51,232 nt of DNA from contig JAKOVW010000035.1 of assembly GCA_029781865.1 (NCBI GenBank), positions 1 through 51,232 of the forward strand. Reading direction: 5' to 3'. The DNA comes from Bacteroidota bacterium. GTDB taxonomy: Bacteria > Bacteroidota > Bacteroidia > Chitinophagales > Saprospiraceae. Of this stretch, positions 10,237-18,272 are shown piece after piece. The notes under the pieces were generated by a model, which saw only the letters and a program-made list of their open reading frames with translations, was not told where the DNA came from and searched no databases. A program made the translations under genes and the position numbers. Position 1 is the first letter of the stretch. Each line of letters starts with the position of its first letter.

Positions 10237-13024
10237 ACTCGGAGTTTCAATTATCAAAACCGGTAAGTTTATTGACACCAATAATGATGGTAAAGCAGAT
10301 CCTGGAGAAAAAATTGTGTATACGTTCAAAATTAAAAATACAGGATCTCTGAAGTTGTTGAATTTAGTGGTAACAGACTCAATTCTGAATTTTGTAAGTT
10401 CTCCGATTTCAAGTCTGTCACCGGGCAAAACAGATTCAGTTTCAGTAACTGTAACCTACATCATTACTCAGGCAGATATCGATTTAGGGTATAAAAAGAA
10501 TACAGCTTCAGTGAGTGGAAAGGATGTGAATAATGAAGATGTATACGATGTAGATGATGAAATTACTTACTTGCCACAGAAACCGGCTATAGGTATCGCC
10601 AACAAATTGAAATCTGTAGATGTCCTGGCAGATGGTCTGGTCGATGTACATATGGAAATTACGATGAGAAATAATGGAAATGTAGCTCTTGCGGATTTAC
10701 AAATTACTGATGATATTGCTAAAGAATTTGGAACCTATGTTTCAAATGTACCAGTTACTGCCGGAGAATATACACTTCATGACATTTCTTTTGTAAAAAA
10801 TAGTACGAGTCCTTTACATATTAATCCGGTATTTGATGGTATGTCAAACCAGGAGTTATTGTCTGTGCCGGAGGGTGGTTATTTAAATACAAATGAAGAA
10901 GTCGTCCTAAGTTTATACATCAGATTAATTCCAAATAAGAAAGAATATTACAATCAGCTTGTGGCAACTGGTGATTTGCTATCGCATGATAATCCGGTTG
11001 GACAGATCGACGGAGATCCGGCTGATGCATCCGACTCATCTGATAGTGGTTCCAATGCAACAAATGACCCTGCGCAAGGAGGTGACAATCCCGGAGAACC
11101 AGGTGATTCGGGAACTGTCGATGATCCAACTTTAATCATCATTCCGGGTTCAAAATTATGCGGTAATGTTTGGATGGATCTGAATGAAAATGGATTGCGT
11201 GAAACGGGTGAACCGGGTAAGCCGGGAATTGAAGTCGAATTGTATCGTTGTGATAATGTATTAATGGCTACGGATACAACAGATAGCAATGGACATTATT
11301 TATTTGATATTTCTGAAGTACCGATGGATTATAAGATCATAGTCAAATTGCCGGATTCATTGAAAAACTATGTATTCACTGCACAGGATATAGGACAAAA
11401 TGATCTGATTGACAGCGATGTGGATAAATCTGGTTTGGGATCTTGTGTATATATAGTTCCGGGTCAGATAGATAGTACCTATGATGCAGGATTGATTCAA
11501 TTAGCCAGCATTGGAGACCTGGTATGGCATGATAGAAATGGCGATGGTTTGCAAACTGCCGGGGAAGAAGGAATTGCTGGAGTTGAAGTAATGCTTTATG
11601 AAGCCGCTACAAATGCAGTCGTAGACTCTACAATAACAGATGCCAATGGTTGGTATCAATTTGCTCATCTGATGCCTAATGATTATTACTTGAAATTTAA
11701 AACGACCTCAAGCTGGTTGACGACTAAAGCCAAACAAGGATCTGATTTGATTGACAGTGACGTGGACGATGCAAATGGTCCGGCTACAACTAAAACAATA
11801 CATGTGATTTCCGGATTGCATAGTGGTAGCTGGGATTTAGGTTTGTATAAGTGCGCATTGATCGAAGGAGACACCTGGGTGGATAGAGATATCGATGGAA
11901 TTTATGATGCGAATGAAAGGGGTGTTAACAAGATAAAGATATATGTTATCGATGCAGTCACAAAGAAGGCTATTGATACCATTGTGTCCAGAGTGAAACT
12001 CGGATTGCCTAAGAAGGATGGATACTATATTACGAATTGCCTCAAACCAGGTAAATACTATCTTCAGTTTGAATTGCCATCTTATTTTGGAATGGCAAAA
12101 CCATACAGAGGTGGAAATACGAAGAAGGATTGTGATGTTTCAAATGCAAATGGTCCGAATACAACACGAACATTTAACTTGATGAGTGGTGATGCAATGG
12201 TCAATATTGCCGCAGGTTATCAAATTAAAGCAACAGGAGGTGGATCTGATTTCAATGGAGGAAACGACACAGCAAGGCTGGATGTTAAAGAAGCCAATCC
12301 GGTTTCTTTCGAAAAAGAATTGAAAATAATACCGGTTCGAAACACGGGCGAACCCGATGACGATTGCGTGGATAATAGCTTTGACGAATGCCATGACCCG
12401 GATCATTCTGTGATTGTGATCAATAAGATCTTGCCGGATCTTGATTCTCAACTACTGGATGTTGAATGGATAGCATTTGACGGAACCTACAATGGAAATT
12501 TCGTCGAGCTCAATTGGACTACGGGAATAGAGTGGAATAACGATCATTTTGTCCTGGAAAGAAGATTGGAATCGGAAAGAGAATTTAAAGAAATTGGAAA
12601 GATAGCGGCGCATTTACCCCCGTATTTAAAATTACATGAATACGAATTTGATGACTTCGATGTTTCAAGTTCCGGAATCTATTATTACAGATTGAAACAG
12701 GTGAATAAAAACGGAAAAGTAAATTATACCAAAACCATATCCATTGAAATACGCAATGAAGGTGAAATGAATGTTTCACTTTATCCGAATCCGGTTAGAG
12801 ATATGCTGATGATCAATTTATGGTTGTCAACAGATACGGAAGTAGAATCTATGCTATTGGATCAAACCGGAAATGTAGTTAAATTAAATCCGTTTGGTGG
12901 ATTTATGAGTTCAAAATTGCATGAATTCTATTTGAGAACTTCGGATTTAGCTGCAGGAGTTTATGTGTTGAGCATACGCACAAATGAAGGAATGATATAT
13001 AAGCAATTTGCAGTAATCAAATAG
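2..13024 (+). CDS. Giant T9SS-exported HYR-repeat adhesin-like protein, 5'-truncated by the window
   Basis: The reading frame is open from base 2, so the true start is upstream; the GTG at 47 is not a real start. Visible length is about 4340 residues. In order: a partial and 41 complete ~82-residue HYR-like units (to about base 10236), each with the pattern D-T-x-x-P..CP..NC..DNC..GSC..W..DSCGN..C; two DUF11/DUF7507-like beta domains (about 10237-11130); three SdrD B-like domains with Ca-binding-type DxNxDG/DxDxDG stretches (starting near 11148, 11505 and 11850); an Asp-rich linker; a fibronectin-III-like segment (about 12450-12760); and a C-terminal type A sorting domain with YPNP and a final IYKQFAVIK strand. 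HYR domains are adhesion modules by family knowledge, and the sorting domain implies T9SS export and surface anchoring. Ligand is unknown. It converges on porZ with 154 bp between stops and no clear terminator seen. Confidence 0.93.
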   Translation, partial: VNTGTASASDKCTDAVTNISYVDSRTNGSCNDNYTITRTWTAVDSNGNVSICKQTITVQDTIKPAITCPVDVTINCDASTNPGQTGTASASDNCTNVVTNISYADSKVNGSCKDSYILNRTWTATDSCGNSKTCVQIIAVQDTSRPSIVCPVNVTVNCDAAKDPGNTGTASANDNCTDVVTNISFADTRTNGSCNDNYTITRVWTSVDSCGNSNNCQQIITVQDTTRPAITCPSNVTINCDAMQDPGNTGTATATDNCTDVVTNISYKETKTGGNGSYVITRVWTAVDSCGNSNNCTQVITVQDTTPPMITCPVDVTINCEVNTDPVNTGTASASDKCTDAVTNISYVDSRTNGSCNDNYTITRTWTVVDSSGNSSTCIQTLTIQDTTKPLITCPADVTINCDSNTDPSQTGTASATDNCTNVITNIGYTDVKTEGSCYTIIRTWTVQDSCGNINSCEQKITVQDTVKPNIKCPADAIIDCNANNAPVTTGMATATDNCTAVVRNISYDDVKINGTGNAIYSVERTWTAIDSCGNPNSCKQLITVKDTTPPGISCPADLTISCEASTDPTNTGGVFVTDNCTDMVTNIGFVDVITKGICNSEYKITRTWTAKDSSGNASNCIQTISVQDTTKPIIICPVNLTINCDSNTDPSNTGIATATDNCTEVVTDISYSDSKTIGSCYTINRTWTAVDSCGNSISCVQIITVQDTTRPVINCPINKTINCDDSKDPFNTEFATASDNCTDILTNMTYADRKINGNCNDNYILERVWTVVDSCGNANTCKQNITVQDTTPPVIICPVSLTINCDAGNDPASTGKATASDNCTDVVTNISYTDSKTNGSNGESYVINRTWIAVDSCGNSSRCVQIIAMKDTTPPVINCPLDLTINCDISTDTSGTGVAVATDYCTDVVTNITYVDIRVNGYCNNAYSITRTWTAIDSSGNVKTCIQKITVQDTTRPLISCPPNLTINCNMNTDPSQTGTATASDNCSDLVTNIKYNDSRTNGSCADNYLITRVWTAIDSCGNSGICKQLITVQDTTKPTITCPADITLNCEDGVNPSKSGSATATDNCTDVITNISYSDSKTIGNCISNYSLSRTWMATDSCGNSKTCVQKIQVQDTTKPIIICPASIFIDCISKNDTSNTGSATATDNCLGLMSNLSFSDILVRGKCAGDFKLTRTWMATDSCGNSSSCVQIISVENISTPEITCPADITVNCDDAASPLTTGKATATAKCSGVINTIDYIDERSGTGCSTGVIINRIWTAVDSCGNTATCMQHIYLIDTVKPVITCPKNVTVNCQIQITPANTGTATAIDNCSGVVTNIKFTDDRTNGSCVDNYSITRTWEAYDSCGNMQTCIQKIAIQDTTRPKVFCPEDLTLNCDVSLDPERTGKASAKDNCTNLVTEFTYTDVRKNGSCSDNFSLVRTWVGYDSCGNKNSCTQLIKVQDTSKPEILCPPDISISCELSKDTSVTGAATASDKCTEVIKNITYIDLRTNGSCSNSYLITRTWRASDSCGNVSTCQQSISIEDTTKPVVLCPVNKTINCDVAADTAITGVATATDNCSGMINDITYVDNKTRGSCNDNYFIVRTWTAVDSCGNASTCLQNITVQDTTKPIVYCPSNITINCDASTDTSITGVATGIDNCTNIVFNIAYTNAKINGSCRNNYTISRTWTAEDSCGNIGSCIQLISVLDTIPPVITCPVDLTINCDVSTDPSSTGKANASDNCSGKVSNIIYSDVKTIGGCNDNYTISRTWTAKDSCGNSGSCLQTISIQNNIKPTMNCPPDVTISCHGNTDPASTGTATAVGGCKNVPLKVKFTDVSTNGSCGRNYTITRTWFAIDSCGNVNSCIQTISIKDTIKPLITCPPNTTINCQQNASPSFLGIATASDDCTNQVTDITYADTRINGSCPDNYAITRKWTAIDSCGNANACIQSITVRDSSKPVITCPPNVTINCQQNSTPFSTGTATATDNCTDVITNITHIDNRTNGSCNDNFTINRNWTAKDSCGNSNSCLQKITVRDTSKPLITCPADITLDCQFISSPSGAGVATATDNCTDIVTNITFADNKTNVICNNNYSVTRVWTAIDSCGNVNNCIQKIKVQDTTKPLITCPVDISIDCQSNSSPLNTGKATATDECTDVVTNITNKDVRTNGSCRDNYIITRTWTAVDSCGNANSCIQIITVQDTSKPVISCPANVVINCQSNSAPNNTGLATATDNCTDQITNLTYNDVKINGSCRDNYIVNRTWTAVDSCDNANTCLQTITVQDTTRPAITCPVNITINCDANTSPLSIGFASATDNCTDVVTNITYQDSKNAGSCKDNYSITRTWVASDSCGNLNSCKQSITVQDTTKPLVNCPANSTVNCQNSSDLNQTGIATATDNCTGVVTNINYADTRTNGNCPSNYKITRVWTAIDSCGNASNCTQTIFVQDTTRPLISCPPNLVINCDASTDKSNTGIATATDNCSSILGISFSDIKVNNGCPYNSTITRTWKAVDSCGNSISCQQTISIIDTVKPTITCPLNVFISCESSKDSTKTGIAIATDNCTGMVTNISYVDLRTEGSCKNNYSIVRTWTAKDSCGNSSSCTQSIIAQDTTKPVLTCPDDIIINCDANTDTSKTGIAVATDNCASVVSDIRYSDVKVNGSCKNSSTITRTWTATDSCGNAASCIQKISVQDTTKPVITCPVNITIDCAGSADPTGTGKAKATDNCTDFVTNIGFSDTRINGSCANDYTISRRWTAADSCGNSTTCIQLIIVQDITKPAITCPVNITINCDQGIDTLVTGKAKASDKCTDIVTDINYTDTKTLGSCQNNYSILRTWMAVDSCGNFNSCTQTIVVQDVTKPVVICPADLTIDCDKDVTPPVTGTATANDNCTSTVTNFNYVDSKSSGNCIGNYTINRIWTATDSCGNNANCTQVITVQDTMKPSISCPANLTVDCDASTDPVFTGISKATDNCTGLVSNIYYSDTRSNGNCRDNYTITRNWFAMDSCGNENTCIQIIVVRDTSKPTITCPADLIVDSGVITDPIKTGTATATDNCTDFVTNITYSDKKVYGNCEDNYTLRRTWTAIDSCGNAARCIQIITVQDTIKPIITCPSDISISCQMNATTNLTGVATATDNNTDVVTNITYSDSRVNGVCNDNFNIYRTWTAVDSCENAISCIQIITVQDTTRPKVFCPEDVTINCDISTDPAKLGKATSNDNCSNVVTDITYKDKRTNGSCNDNYTLVRTWTGTDSCGNSNFCTQKIKVQDTTRPKMVCPPNITISCDASLDPEQTGKATATDKCTDVVDNITYQDVKKDGTCKNSYTIIRSWSVKDSCGNSGSCVQTISVNDLIKPVLNCPADITIFCGESSDTSLTGVPTVSDICSDTVNVVYNDLLVAGGCIGISAIHRVWQATDECGNTSSCTQTIHIAKLGVSIIKTGKFIDTNNDGKADPGEKIVYTFKIKNTGSLKLLNLVVTDSILNFVSSPISSLSPGKTDSVSVTVTYIITQADIDLGYKKNTASVSGKDVNNEDVYDVDDEITYLPQKPAIGIANKLKSVDVLADGLVDVHMEITMRNNGNVALADLQITDDIAKEFGTYVSNVPVTAGEYTLHDISFVKNSTSPLHINPVFDGMSNQELLSVPEGGYLNTNEEVVLSLYIRLIPNKKEYYNQLVATGDLLSHDNPVGQIDGDPADASDSSDSGSNATNDPAQGGDNPGEPGDSGTVDDPTLIIIPGSKLCGNVWMDLNENGLRETGEPGKPGIEVELYRCDNVLMATDTTDSNGHYLFDISEVPMDYKIIVKLPDSLKNYVFTAQDIGQNDLIDSDVDKSGLGSCVYIVPGQIDSTYDAGLIQLASIGDLVWHDRNGDGLQTAGEEGIAGVEVMLYEAATNAVVDSTITDANGWYQFAHLMPNDYYLKFKTTSSWLTTKAKQGSDLIDSDVDDANGPATTKTIHVISGLHSGSWDLGLYKCALIEGDTWVDRDIDGIYDANERGVNKIKIYVIDAVTKKAIDTIVSRVKLGLPKKDGYYITNCLKPGKYYLQFELPSYFGMAKPYRGGNTKKDCDVSNANGPNTTRTFNLMSGDAMVNIAAGYQIKATGGGSDFNGGNDTARLDVKEANPVSFEKELKIIPVRNTGEPDDDCVDNSFDECHDPDHSVIVINKILPDLDSQLLDVEWIAFDGTYNGNFVELNWTTGIEWNNDHFVLERRLESEREFKEIGKIAAHLPPYLKLHEYEFDDFDVSSSGIYYYRLKQVNKNGKVNYTKTISIEIRNEGEMNVSLYPNPVRDMLMINLWLSTDTEVESMLLDQTGNVVKLNPFGGFMSSKLHEFYLRTSDLAAGVYVLSIRTNEGMIYKQFAVIK

Positions 13025-13178
13025 TTGATTGTCTAAAATAAGATTGAATAGGATTAAATTCTCCAATTTATATTATATCGATTTGAAAATAGTATTGCAT
13101 CGTAATGACGGCAAATCATTAAAATGGAATTCACATGAAAGAATAGCTTAGTAGAACGGAAAAGAGAGGTCAGAAAAA

Positions 13179-15491
13179 TTATCTGGTAATCACAATTTTG
13201 GTCACAATAGCATCTGCATTTTCGAAATCCTGCGTGGTGTTTGCAAATACGAGATACACTCCTGAGCTCGCTTTTCTGCCCAGATAATCTTTGCCATCCC
13301 ATATAGCTTGTCCGCCATTTGCAATGGTTTCAAAAACAAGTCGCCCGCTTAAATCTGTTATCTTAACCCGTGCATCTCTTGCCAGGCCTTTGATAGCGAT
13401 AGGGCCTTCGTAATCAGAGGTTACCGGATTCGGAAATACTAAAGGGTTTTCTGTAAAATGATCCCTGGCAAGCGTGGCATTTGTTCTGTACACCTGTAAT
13501 CCTTTGGCAGTAGCTATCCATGCATCTCCTGTTTTGGGATCCATGGCAATATCTAAAATATTATTATCTAAAAGCGGACTATTAGAAGTATTAAAATTAT
13601 AAATCTGCAATTCACCACCGGGCGATTGTACATAAATTCCATTATTACTTGTGCCAAACCATTTTCTATTTGCCCCATCTACTGCTATGCTAGTAATGAT
13701 TTCCGAAGAAAGTAAATAATAAATAATGCCATCCTGATCAACTTTTCTTCGGCTTCCCTTACAAATATTGCCTGGATCAAAAATGGAGGAACCACATTCA
13801 AAAACAACAGGGCCCTCAGCAGTGCCTACCCAAACATCGCCGTCAAGATCGACTTCGACTGTGCGAACATCATTGGTAGTCATTTCTGTATTGCTGGTGT
13901 TTAACATCACCACACGGTCATCTGCCGGATTGTTCGGATCCCCTTCATCAAATACATAAACACCATTATTCAATCTGTTCACCATCCATTTATAACCATT
14001 CTGATCGACCTTTACTTCTGTAAACAGGTTTTTGGGAAATCCGTGTCTCTTCCATTCCCCTTTATTATTGAATGAAGTAAGCCCGGAACTTCCTGAGGCA
14101 AGATAATTGGTTATCCAAAGCGTGTTATTTTTATCGAATGCCAATCCGGACAAGCGGATATGATTTGAATCACCGTCAATTCCTTCAAGTAAAGAATTGC
14201 TTTTATTGTAAAGTGTGTAAACCTTATTTTTTCGATTGTATTCCAGTAATCCTTTACCGGCACTTGCAAAATAAATTTTGGATTTATCCGGACTTTCAGC
14301 AATCCTAAGAATATCAGTCAAATTATAAGAGGACAATTCTGGAACAGTGAATGAATTGATCGTAGTCCATGTATAATCAGCATACTTCAGAATTCCATCT
14401 GATTTATAATCCGGCGCAAAGATGGTGTTTACACCGCCTGTAGCTACATAGATTCCATCTTGCAATGCGGCAATTTCAAAGCAACTATTGGTTAGAGGTC
14501 CCGGGACCCATATACTATTGCATGCATCACCGGCTTTATTGGAATACCGGAAACTCCATCGGGTATCCGCATACCATATTGTTCCGTCTTCAGATTCGAT
14601 TGCAAACAAGTTTTGCTGCGTACAATCCGGATTGCAATAACCCACATTTAAATTTTCGTCTATAAAACCTACCAGATCTCCGCAATTGGTTTTGCAGTGT
14701 AAACCGGTTAATAAATAATTAGTACCATCAGATAAGTAACTGATCTCAAAACCGGGCTTTGTGAAAATGGATTGGAATTTTTGATTCTTCCATTGAAATA
14801 ATTCATTGTCATTTGAAACATATACCTTGCCTTTAAATGTAACACTTGAATGATAGGCTACATCGGGAGGAATGCCGTCTGCCTGGTTTAGCTTTCTCCA
14901 GCTATTAAAATTCTGTATGATTTCAGATCCTGTTGTTTGCAGAAAGTAAATACCCGATTCGGTTGCCATGAAATATTGATTATTAACTTCAATACAATCA
15001 TATACTTTCAGATTCGGAGTGAATAAGGTAAAAATGAATCGTCCGGAATTTACATCCAGTAAGGATAAGCCATAGTTGGCACTGATGAACACGTGATTTT
15101 CATCTTGTCGCGAGATTTTATTGATGGTTTTATCAATTGGTATGTTATTGAAATTGACTATGTCGACAACCGGATGCACGCCATCTTCTTTTAGTAAATC
15201 AAGCGCTGCGTTATCATACGCAATAAGCAATGTAGATTGATCTGTATGGTAAAAAATTGTTCTGATTTTAGAATCACTTAATCCTTCCGTTCTGGTGATG
15301 CGTTCATAACTTAAATCGCTTTTATTGATTTTCAGAATGGCAAAACCAGTAGAGTAGTAAACAAATTTTTTGCTTTGGGTGATATAAGTTGCATTGTTAA
15401 AAGGAAGGTGAGTTGCCCATTTATCAATAGCGATATCAGATTGTGCATTGATGGTAAGTGAAAGAAGGAGAAGGGGTAGGAAACGAATCAT
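13179..15491 (-). CDS. porZ: PorZ-type T9SS component (beta-propeller protein with CTD)
   Basis: In Porphyromonas gingivalis PorZ is a surface component of the T9SS attachment complex that handles anionic LPS with sortase PorU. This protein (~770 aa) has the expected plan: a signal peptide (MIRFLPLLLLSLTINAQ), two WD/ligand-sensor-like beta-propellers with repeated 'G(L/I)xxLD', 'DGxIWYAD' and 'DLDGDVWVGTAEG' blade motifs, and a C-terminal Ig-like domain with VFPNPV and a closing TKIVITR strand. The N-terminal block (W..LPFNNATYI...GLSDSKIRTIFYH...LLIAYDNAALDLL) is characteristic of PorZ proteins as I know them. The start at 15491 is chosen over the longer ORF (15533) because it places the signal peptide at the N-terminus. 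An intrinsic terminator lies just upstream on the same strand (15567-15596), so the gene either has its own promoter after it or is attenuated. Alternative: a generic two-component-regulator-propeller T9SS cargo. Confidence 0.78.
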   Translation of the reverse strand: MIRFLPLLLLSLTINAQSDIAIDKWATHLPFNNATYITQSKKFVYYSTGFAILKINKSDLSYERITRTEGLSDSKIRTIFYHTDQSTLLIAYDNAALDLLKEDGVHPVVDIVNFNNIPIDKTINKISRQDENHVFISANYGLSLLDVNSGRFIFTLFTPNLKVYDCIEVNNQYFMATESGIYFLQTTGSEIIQNFNSWRKLNQADGIPPDVAYHSSVTFKGKVYVSNDNELFQWKNQKFQSIFTKPGFEISYLSDGTNYLLTGLHCKTNCGDLVGFIDENLNVGYCNPDCTQQNLFAIESEDGTIWYADTRWSFRYSNKAGDACNSIWVPGPLTNSCFEIAALQDGIYVATGGVNTIFAPDYKSDGILKYADYTWTTINSFTVPELSSYNLTDILRIAESPDKSKIYFASAGKGLLEYNRKNKVYTLYNKSNSLLEGIDGDSNHIRLSGLAFDKNNTLWITNYLASGSSGLTSFNNKGEWKRHGFPKNLFTEVKVDQNGYKWMVNRLNNGVYVFDEGDPNNPADDRVVMLNTSNTEMTTNDVRTVEVDLDGDVWVGTAEGPVVFECGSSIFDPGNICKGSRRKVDQDGIIYYLLSSEIITSIAVDGANRKWFGTSNNGIYVQSPGGELQIYNFNTSNSPLLDNNILDIAMDPKTGDAWIATAKGLQVYRTNATLARDHFTENPLVFPNPVTSDYEGPIAIKGLARDARVKITDLSGRLVFETIANGGQAIWDGKDYLGRKASSGVYLVFANTTQDFENADAIVTKIVITR

Positions 15492-15566
15492 GTGTAAGTA
15501 ATGAATTAACCCATTAAACGATATAAAGCTCAAATTATTCTCAAAGAAAATGCTTGCAAATGGACA

Positions 15567-15596
15567 AAAAAAAGATCGACCCTGGGAGGGCCGATC
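15567..15596 (-). terminator. Strong intrinsic terminator upstream of porZ
   Basis: On the minus strand the arm at 596-588 (GATCGGCCC) pairs with GGGTCGATC (582-574), a 9-bp stem with one G-U pair and a 5-nt loop, followed by eight T. It ends minus-strand transcription 76 bp before the porZ start, so it closes a short upstream transcript or acts as an attenuator. Confidence 0.75.
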
Positions 15597-15601
15597 CTTT
15601 A

Positions 15602-15735
15602 AATAACACTATGAGAACACCCTAAAAATTCTTTTTAAACACCATTTGAAACTTTGCGTAATCTTACTTGAGTTAGTTAGCGTCTCTATTCTCTCAAATA
15701 GCTAACACAAATTAAATACATTTCTTTCATTCCCT
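15602..15735 (-). other. Possible small minus-strand transcript or leader with a 14-codon ORF
   Basis: In the 446-bp gap between the divergent porZ and kinase genes, the minus strand holds a 14-residue ORF (ATG at 15730, TAG at 15686; MKEMYLICVSYLRE) with a GGAGGG just before it. A hairpin (GTTAGC 15706-15701 with GCTAAC 15681-15676) covers the end of the ORF, and the terminator at 15567-15596 follows. This looks like a small RNA or a leader/attenuator of porZ, but no conserved family is recognised. The rest of the gap is very AT-rich. Confidence 0.3.
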
Positions 15736-15799
15736 CCAAATATTTTTTAAACTATTTTTTAATATTTTAAAATATATAAATTATTTAATTATTAACTTA

Positions 15800-15829
15800 T
15801 TGGACTACAACGCTTTAATTGTACTTTTG
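15800..15829 (+). promoter_or_regulatory. Bacteroidota-type promoter for the kinase/regulator pair
   Basis: TTG at 15800-15802, then a 19-bp spacer, then TACTTTTG (15822-15829), matching the -33 TTG and -7 TAnnTTTG consensus of Bacteroidota primary sigma factors with correct spacing. It leaves a leader of about 100 nt before the kinase ATG. Confidence 0.55.
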
Positions 15830-15937
15830 AAGACCTGAAATTCAATGTATTATGGTATTCATCTATAAAAGGGGTTAAATCCCGGTTAAAAACAACAGAG
15901 CTTCGATCTTTTTAATGACTTTTGAGTTTTTATTGCA

Positions 15938-17302
15938 ATGAGTAAAAGAGCAATCTGGTTAGTTATAGGTTTAATGGCTATCGCATTAATGGGTACCACC
16001 TTTATTCAATTATATTGGATCAACTGGTCAGTCAAACTTAAAGAGGAGCAATTCAATGAAGCGATAATCGCAGTCTTGCAGCGAATCGGAGCCAGATTGG
16101 AAAAACACGATCCAAGTTTGAGTTTATCCTCCAGTCTGATGATGGAAGAGTGGAATGAAAAGCAAAAACAAATTGAATTGATTGACCGGGAAATGCGTCT
16201 GCAAAAATTTCCGCTGGAACGAAGAATAGATCCTTTGTATTTAAAAAAAATATTAACCCAGGAGTTTCTTGAATTGCATTTGGATCTGGATTATTCATTC
16301 GGAGTTTTTGATAATATCAGAAAAAAGATGATCATTTTGAATGGTTATTATCTGGCTGATGTAGGCAATGATAAGAAGGTTTCAAATCCGGGTCTGAAAT
16401 TGGAAACCTTACTTAAAACGTCCGAATATGAAATCGGTTTGTTTCCATCCATAACGGGAAATCCGGGAACGCTGAAAGTTATCTTTCCAAATAAAACAAG
16501 CTGGCTTTGGAAATCGGTCTGGCCTTTACTCACCTTGAGCCTTCTTCTGACAATAATCATTCTGGCTTGTTTTTCTTATGTCATCTACGTGGTTTTCAGA
16601 CAAAAAAAATTATCAGATATCAAAAACGATTTTGTCAATAATATGACTCATGAGTTTAAGACTCCTATTGCAACCATTTCATTGGCCTCTGATTCGATAA
16701 CCAGTCCGATGGTGATCCATGCTCCTGACAAAATCAAGCGGTTTGCAGATATCATAAAACAGGAAAACAGGAGGATGTTAAGCCAGGTTGAAAAGGTCCT
16801 GCAAATGGCATTACTGGATAAACACGATTTTAAGCTAATCTTCAAAGAATTAAATATTCATGAGATTATTGATCAGGCAGTCGCAAATATCAATTTACAG
16901 GTTCAGCAGCGGGAGGGGGTAATTACCAAAGAATTGAATGCCTTAAATGCCACGATTATGGGTGATTCGATTCACATGACCAATATTATCTATAACCTGC
17001 TCGATAATGCCAATAAGTATTCTCCGGATAAACCGGAAATCAAGGTTTCAACCAAAAACACCGGTAGCTTTATCGAAATTAAAATCTGCGACAAGGGAAT
17101 CGGGATGAACCGGGATGTCCAGAAGATGATTTTTGAGAAATTTTATCGGGTTCCTACTGGTAATATACACAATGTCAAGGGTTTTGGTCTTGGTTTGAGC
17201 TATGTCAAAGCCATGACCGTGGAGCACAATGGAAAGGTAGAAGTCGAGAGTGAACTGGGCAAAGGGAGTACTTTTATTCTGACTTTTCCGGTAAAAACAT
17301 AA
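15938..17302 (+). CDS. Membrane sensor histidine kinase, RprX-like
   Basis: A 454-residue HAMP-less kinase. TM1 is about residues 5-27, a periplasmic sensor region of about 155 residues follows, and TM2 is near 190-215. The HisKA H-box is THEFKTPI with phosphoacceptor His238. The HATPase_c has N-box YNLLDNANKYSP, G1 DKGIGM, F-box FEKFYR and G2 GFGLGLSYV. The N-terminus (short TM, then EEQFNEAI...VLQRIGARLEKHD) resembles Bacteroides RprX. The signal sensed is unknown. The response regulator follows after 62 bp and is probably co-transcribed from the promoter at 15800-15829. Confidence 0.9.
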   Translation: MSKRAIWLVIGLMAIALMGTTFIQLYWINWSVKLKEEQFNEAIIAVLQRIGARLEKHDPSLSLSSSLMMEEWNEKQKQIELIDREMRLQKFPLERRIDPLYLKKILTQEFLELHLDLDYSFGVFDNIRKKMIILNGYYLADVGNDKKVSNPGLKLETLLKTSEYEIGLFPSITGNPGTLKVIFPNKTSWLWKSVWPLLTLSLLLTIIILACFSYVIYVVFRQKKLSDIKNDFVNNMTHEFKTPIATISLASDSITSPMVIHAPDKIKRFADIIKQENRRMLSQVEKVLQMALLDKHDFKLIFKELNIHEIIDQAVANINLQVQQREGVITKELNALNATIMGDSIHMTNIIYNLLDNANKYSPDKPEIKVSTKNTGSFIEIKICDKGIGMNRDVQKMIFEKFYRVPTGNIHNVKGFGLGLSYVKAMTVEHNGKVEVESELGKGSTFILTFPVKT

Positions 17303-17364
17303 ATTTTTTAAAATAATGCAACTACATTCTGATTTTTTGGTCGTTATAGCAAGAAACCAGATTT

Positions 17365-18117
17365 ATGCTTAGTGCTAAAACAGAGCCCAAACCAACAACA
17401 AGGATCCTTCTTGTAGAAGATGATCGCAATTTCGGAGATGTCCTTAGGTCATATCTGGAAATGCATGGTTATGACGTTGATCTTGCCATTGATGGTATCG
17501 ATGGATTCGAACAGTACAGACGAGGTCAATATGATCTTTGCATTCTGGATGTCATGATGCCCAGGAAAGATGGTTTTTCTCTGGCCAAGGATATCCGGTC
17601 AAAAAGCAATGAAGTTCCGATTATCTTTCTCACCGCCAAAACCCTTAAAGAAGATGTTCTCGAAGGTTTCAGGATAGGGGCTGATGATTATGTAACTAAG
17701 CCATTCAACTCAGAAGAGTTGTTATATCGTGTACAGGCCATTTTAAAGCGTTCTTTAAAAAAGACCGAGCCTGAAGATGAAGAGGTCGAATTCAATGTTG
17801 GAATATATCATTTTAATTTTCCCTTAAGAGTATTGTATTTGAAAGAAAATGAGGAGATTATAGATAAAATTAAACTCTCCCCGAAGGAGGCATTGTTGCT
17901 GAAAATGTTTTGTCAACACCGCAATCAGATCTTACCCAGGTCTGAGGCACTGAGTAAAATATGGGGAGAAGACAATTATTTTACTGCCAGGAGTATGGAT
18001 GTTTTCGTGACCAAATTGCGGAAATATCTCGCTAAAGACAGCAACATAGAAATTATCAATATTCACGGCAATGGCTTCAGAATGATTGTCAGAGGGGAAG
18101 AAGGATCTGAGCTGTAA
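17365..18117 (+). CDS. OmpR/PhoB-family response regulator, RprY-like
   Basis: A 250-residue DNA-binding regulator partnered with the preceding kinase. The receiver domain (about residues 12-128) has acidic pair ED in LLVEDDRNFG, phosphoacceptor Asp62 in LCILDVMMP, the switch Thr in IIFLTAK and Lys112 in YVTKPF. The C-terminal winged helix (about 145-245) includes KLSPKEALLLKMF and the recognition region ARSMDVFVTKLRKYL. Its length is slightly above the usual ~230 because of a short N-terminal extension. The regulon cannot be read from this window. Confidence 0.92.
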   Translation: MLSAKTEPKPTTRILLVEDDRNFGDVLRSYLEMHGYDVDLAIDGIDGFEQYRRGQYDLCILDVMMPRKDGFSLAKDIRSKSNEVPIIFLTAKTLKEDVLEGFRIGADDYVTKPFNSEELLYRVQAILKRSLKKTEPEDEEVEFNVGIYHFNFPLRVLYLKENEEIIDKIKLSPKEALLLKMFCQHRNQILPRSEALSKIWGEDNYFTARSMDVFVTKLRKYLAKDSNIEIINIHGNGFRMIVRGEEGSEL

Positions 18118-18272
18118 TTGATTGAAGCCTCTTCAATAACCGCAATTTCACTTCTAAGGCAGCAATAATTAAGCTGTAATTTGGGGTTTCACCTCTTTAC
18201 AGACCAAATTCGTTAATTTCTGCTCTAAGCTGGCTACACAATTCCCAAATCCATTTTGGTTTTGCTTTTCTA

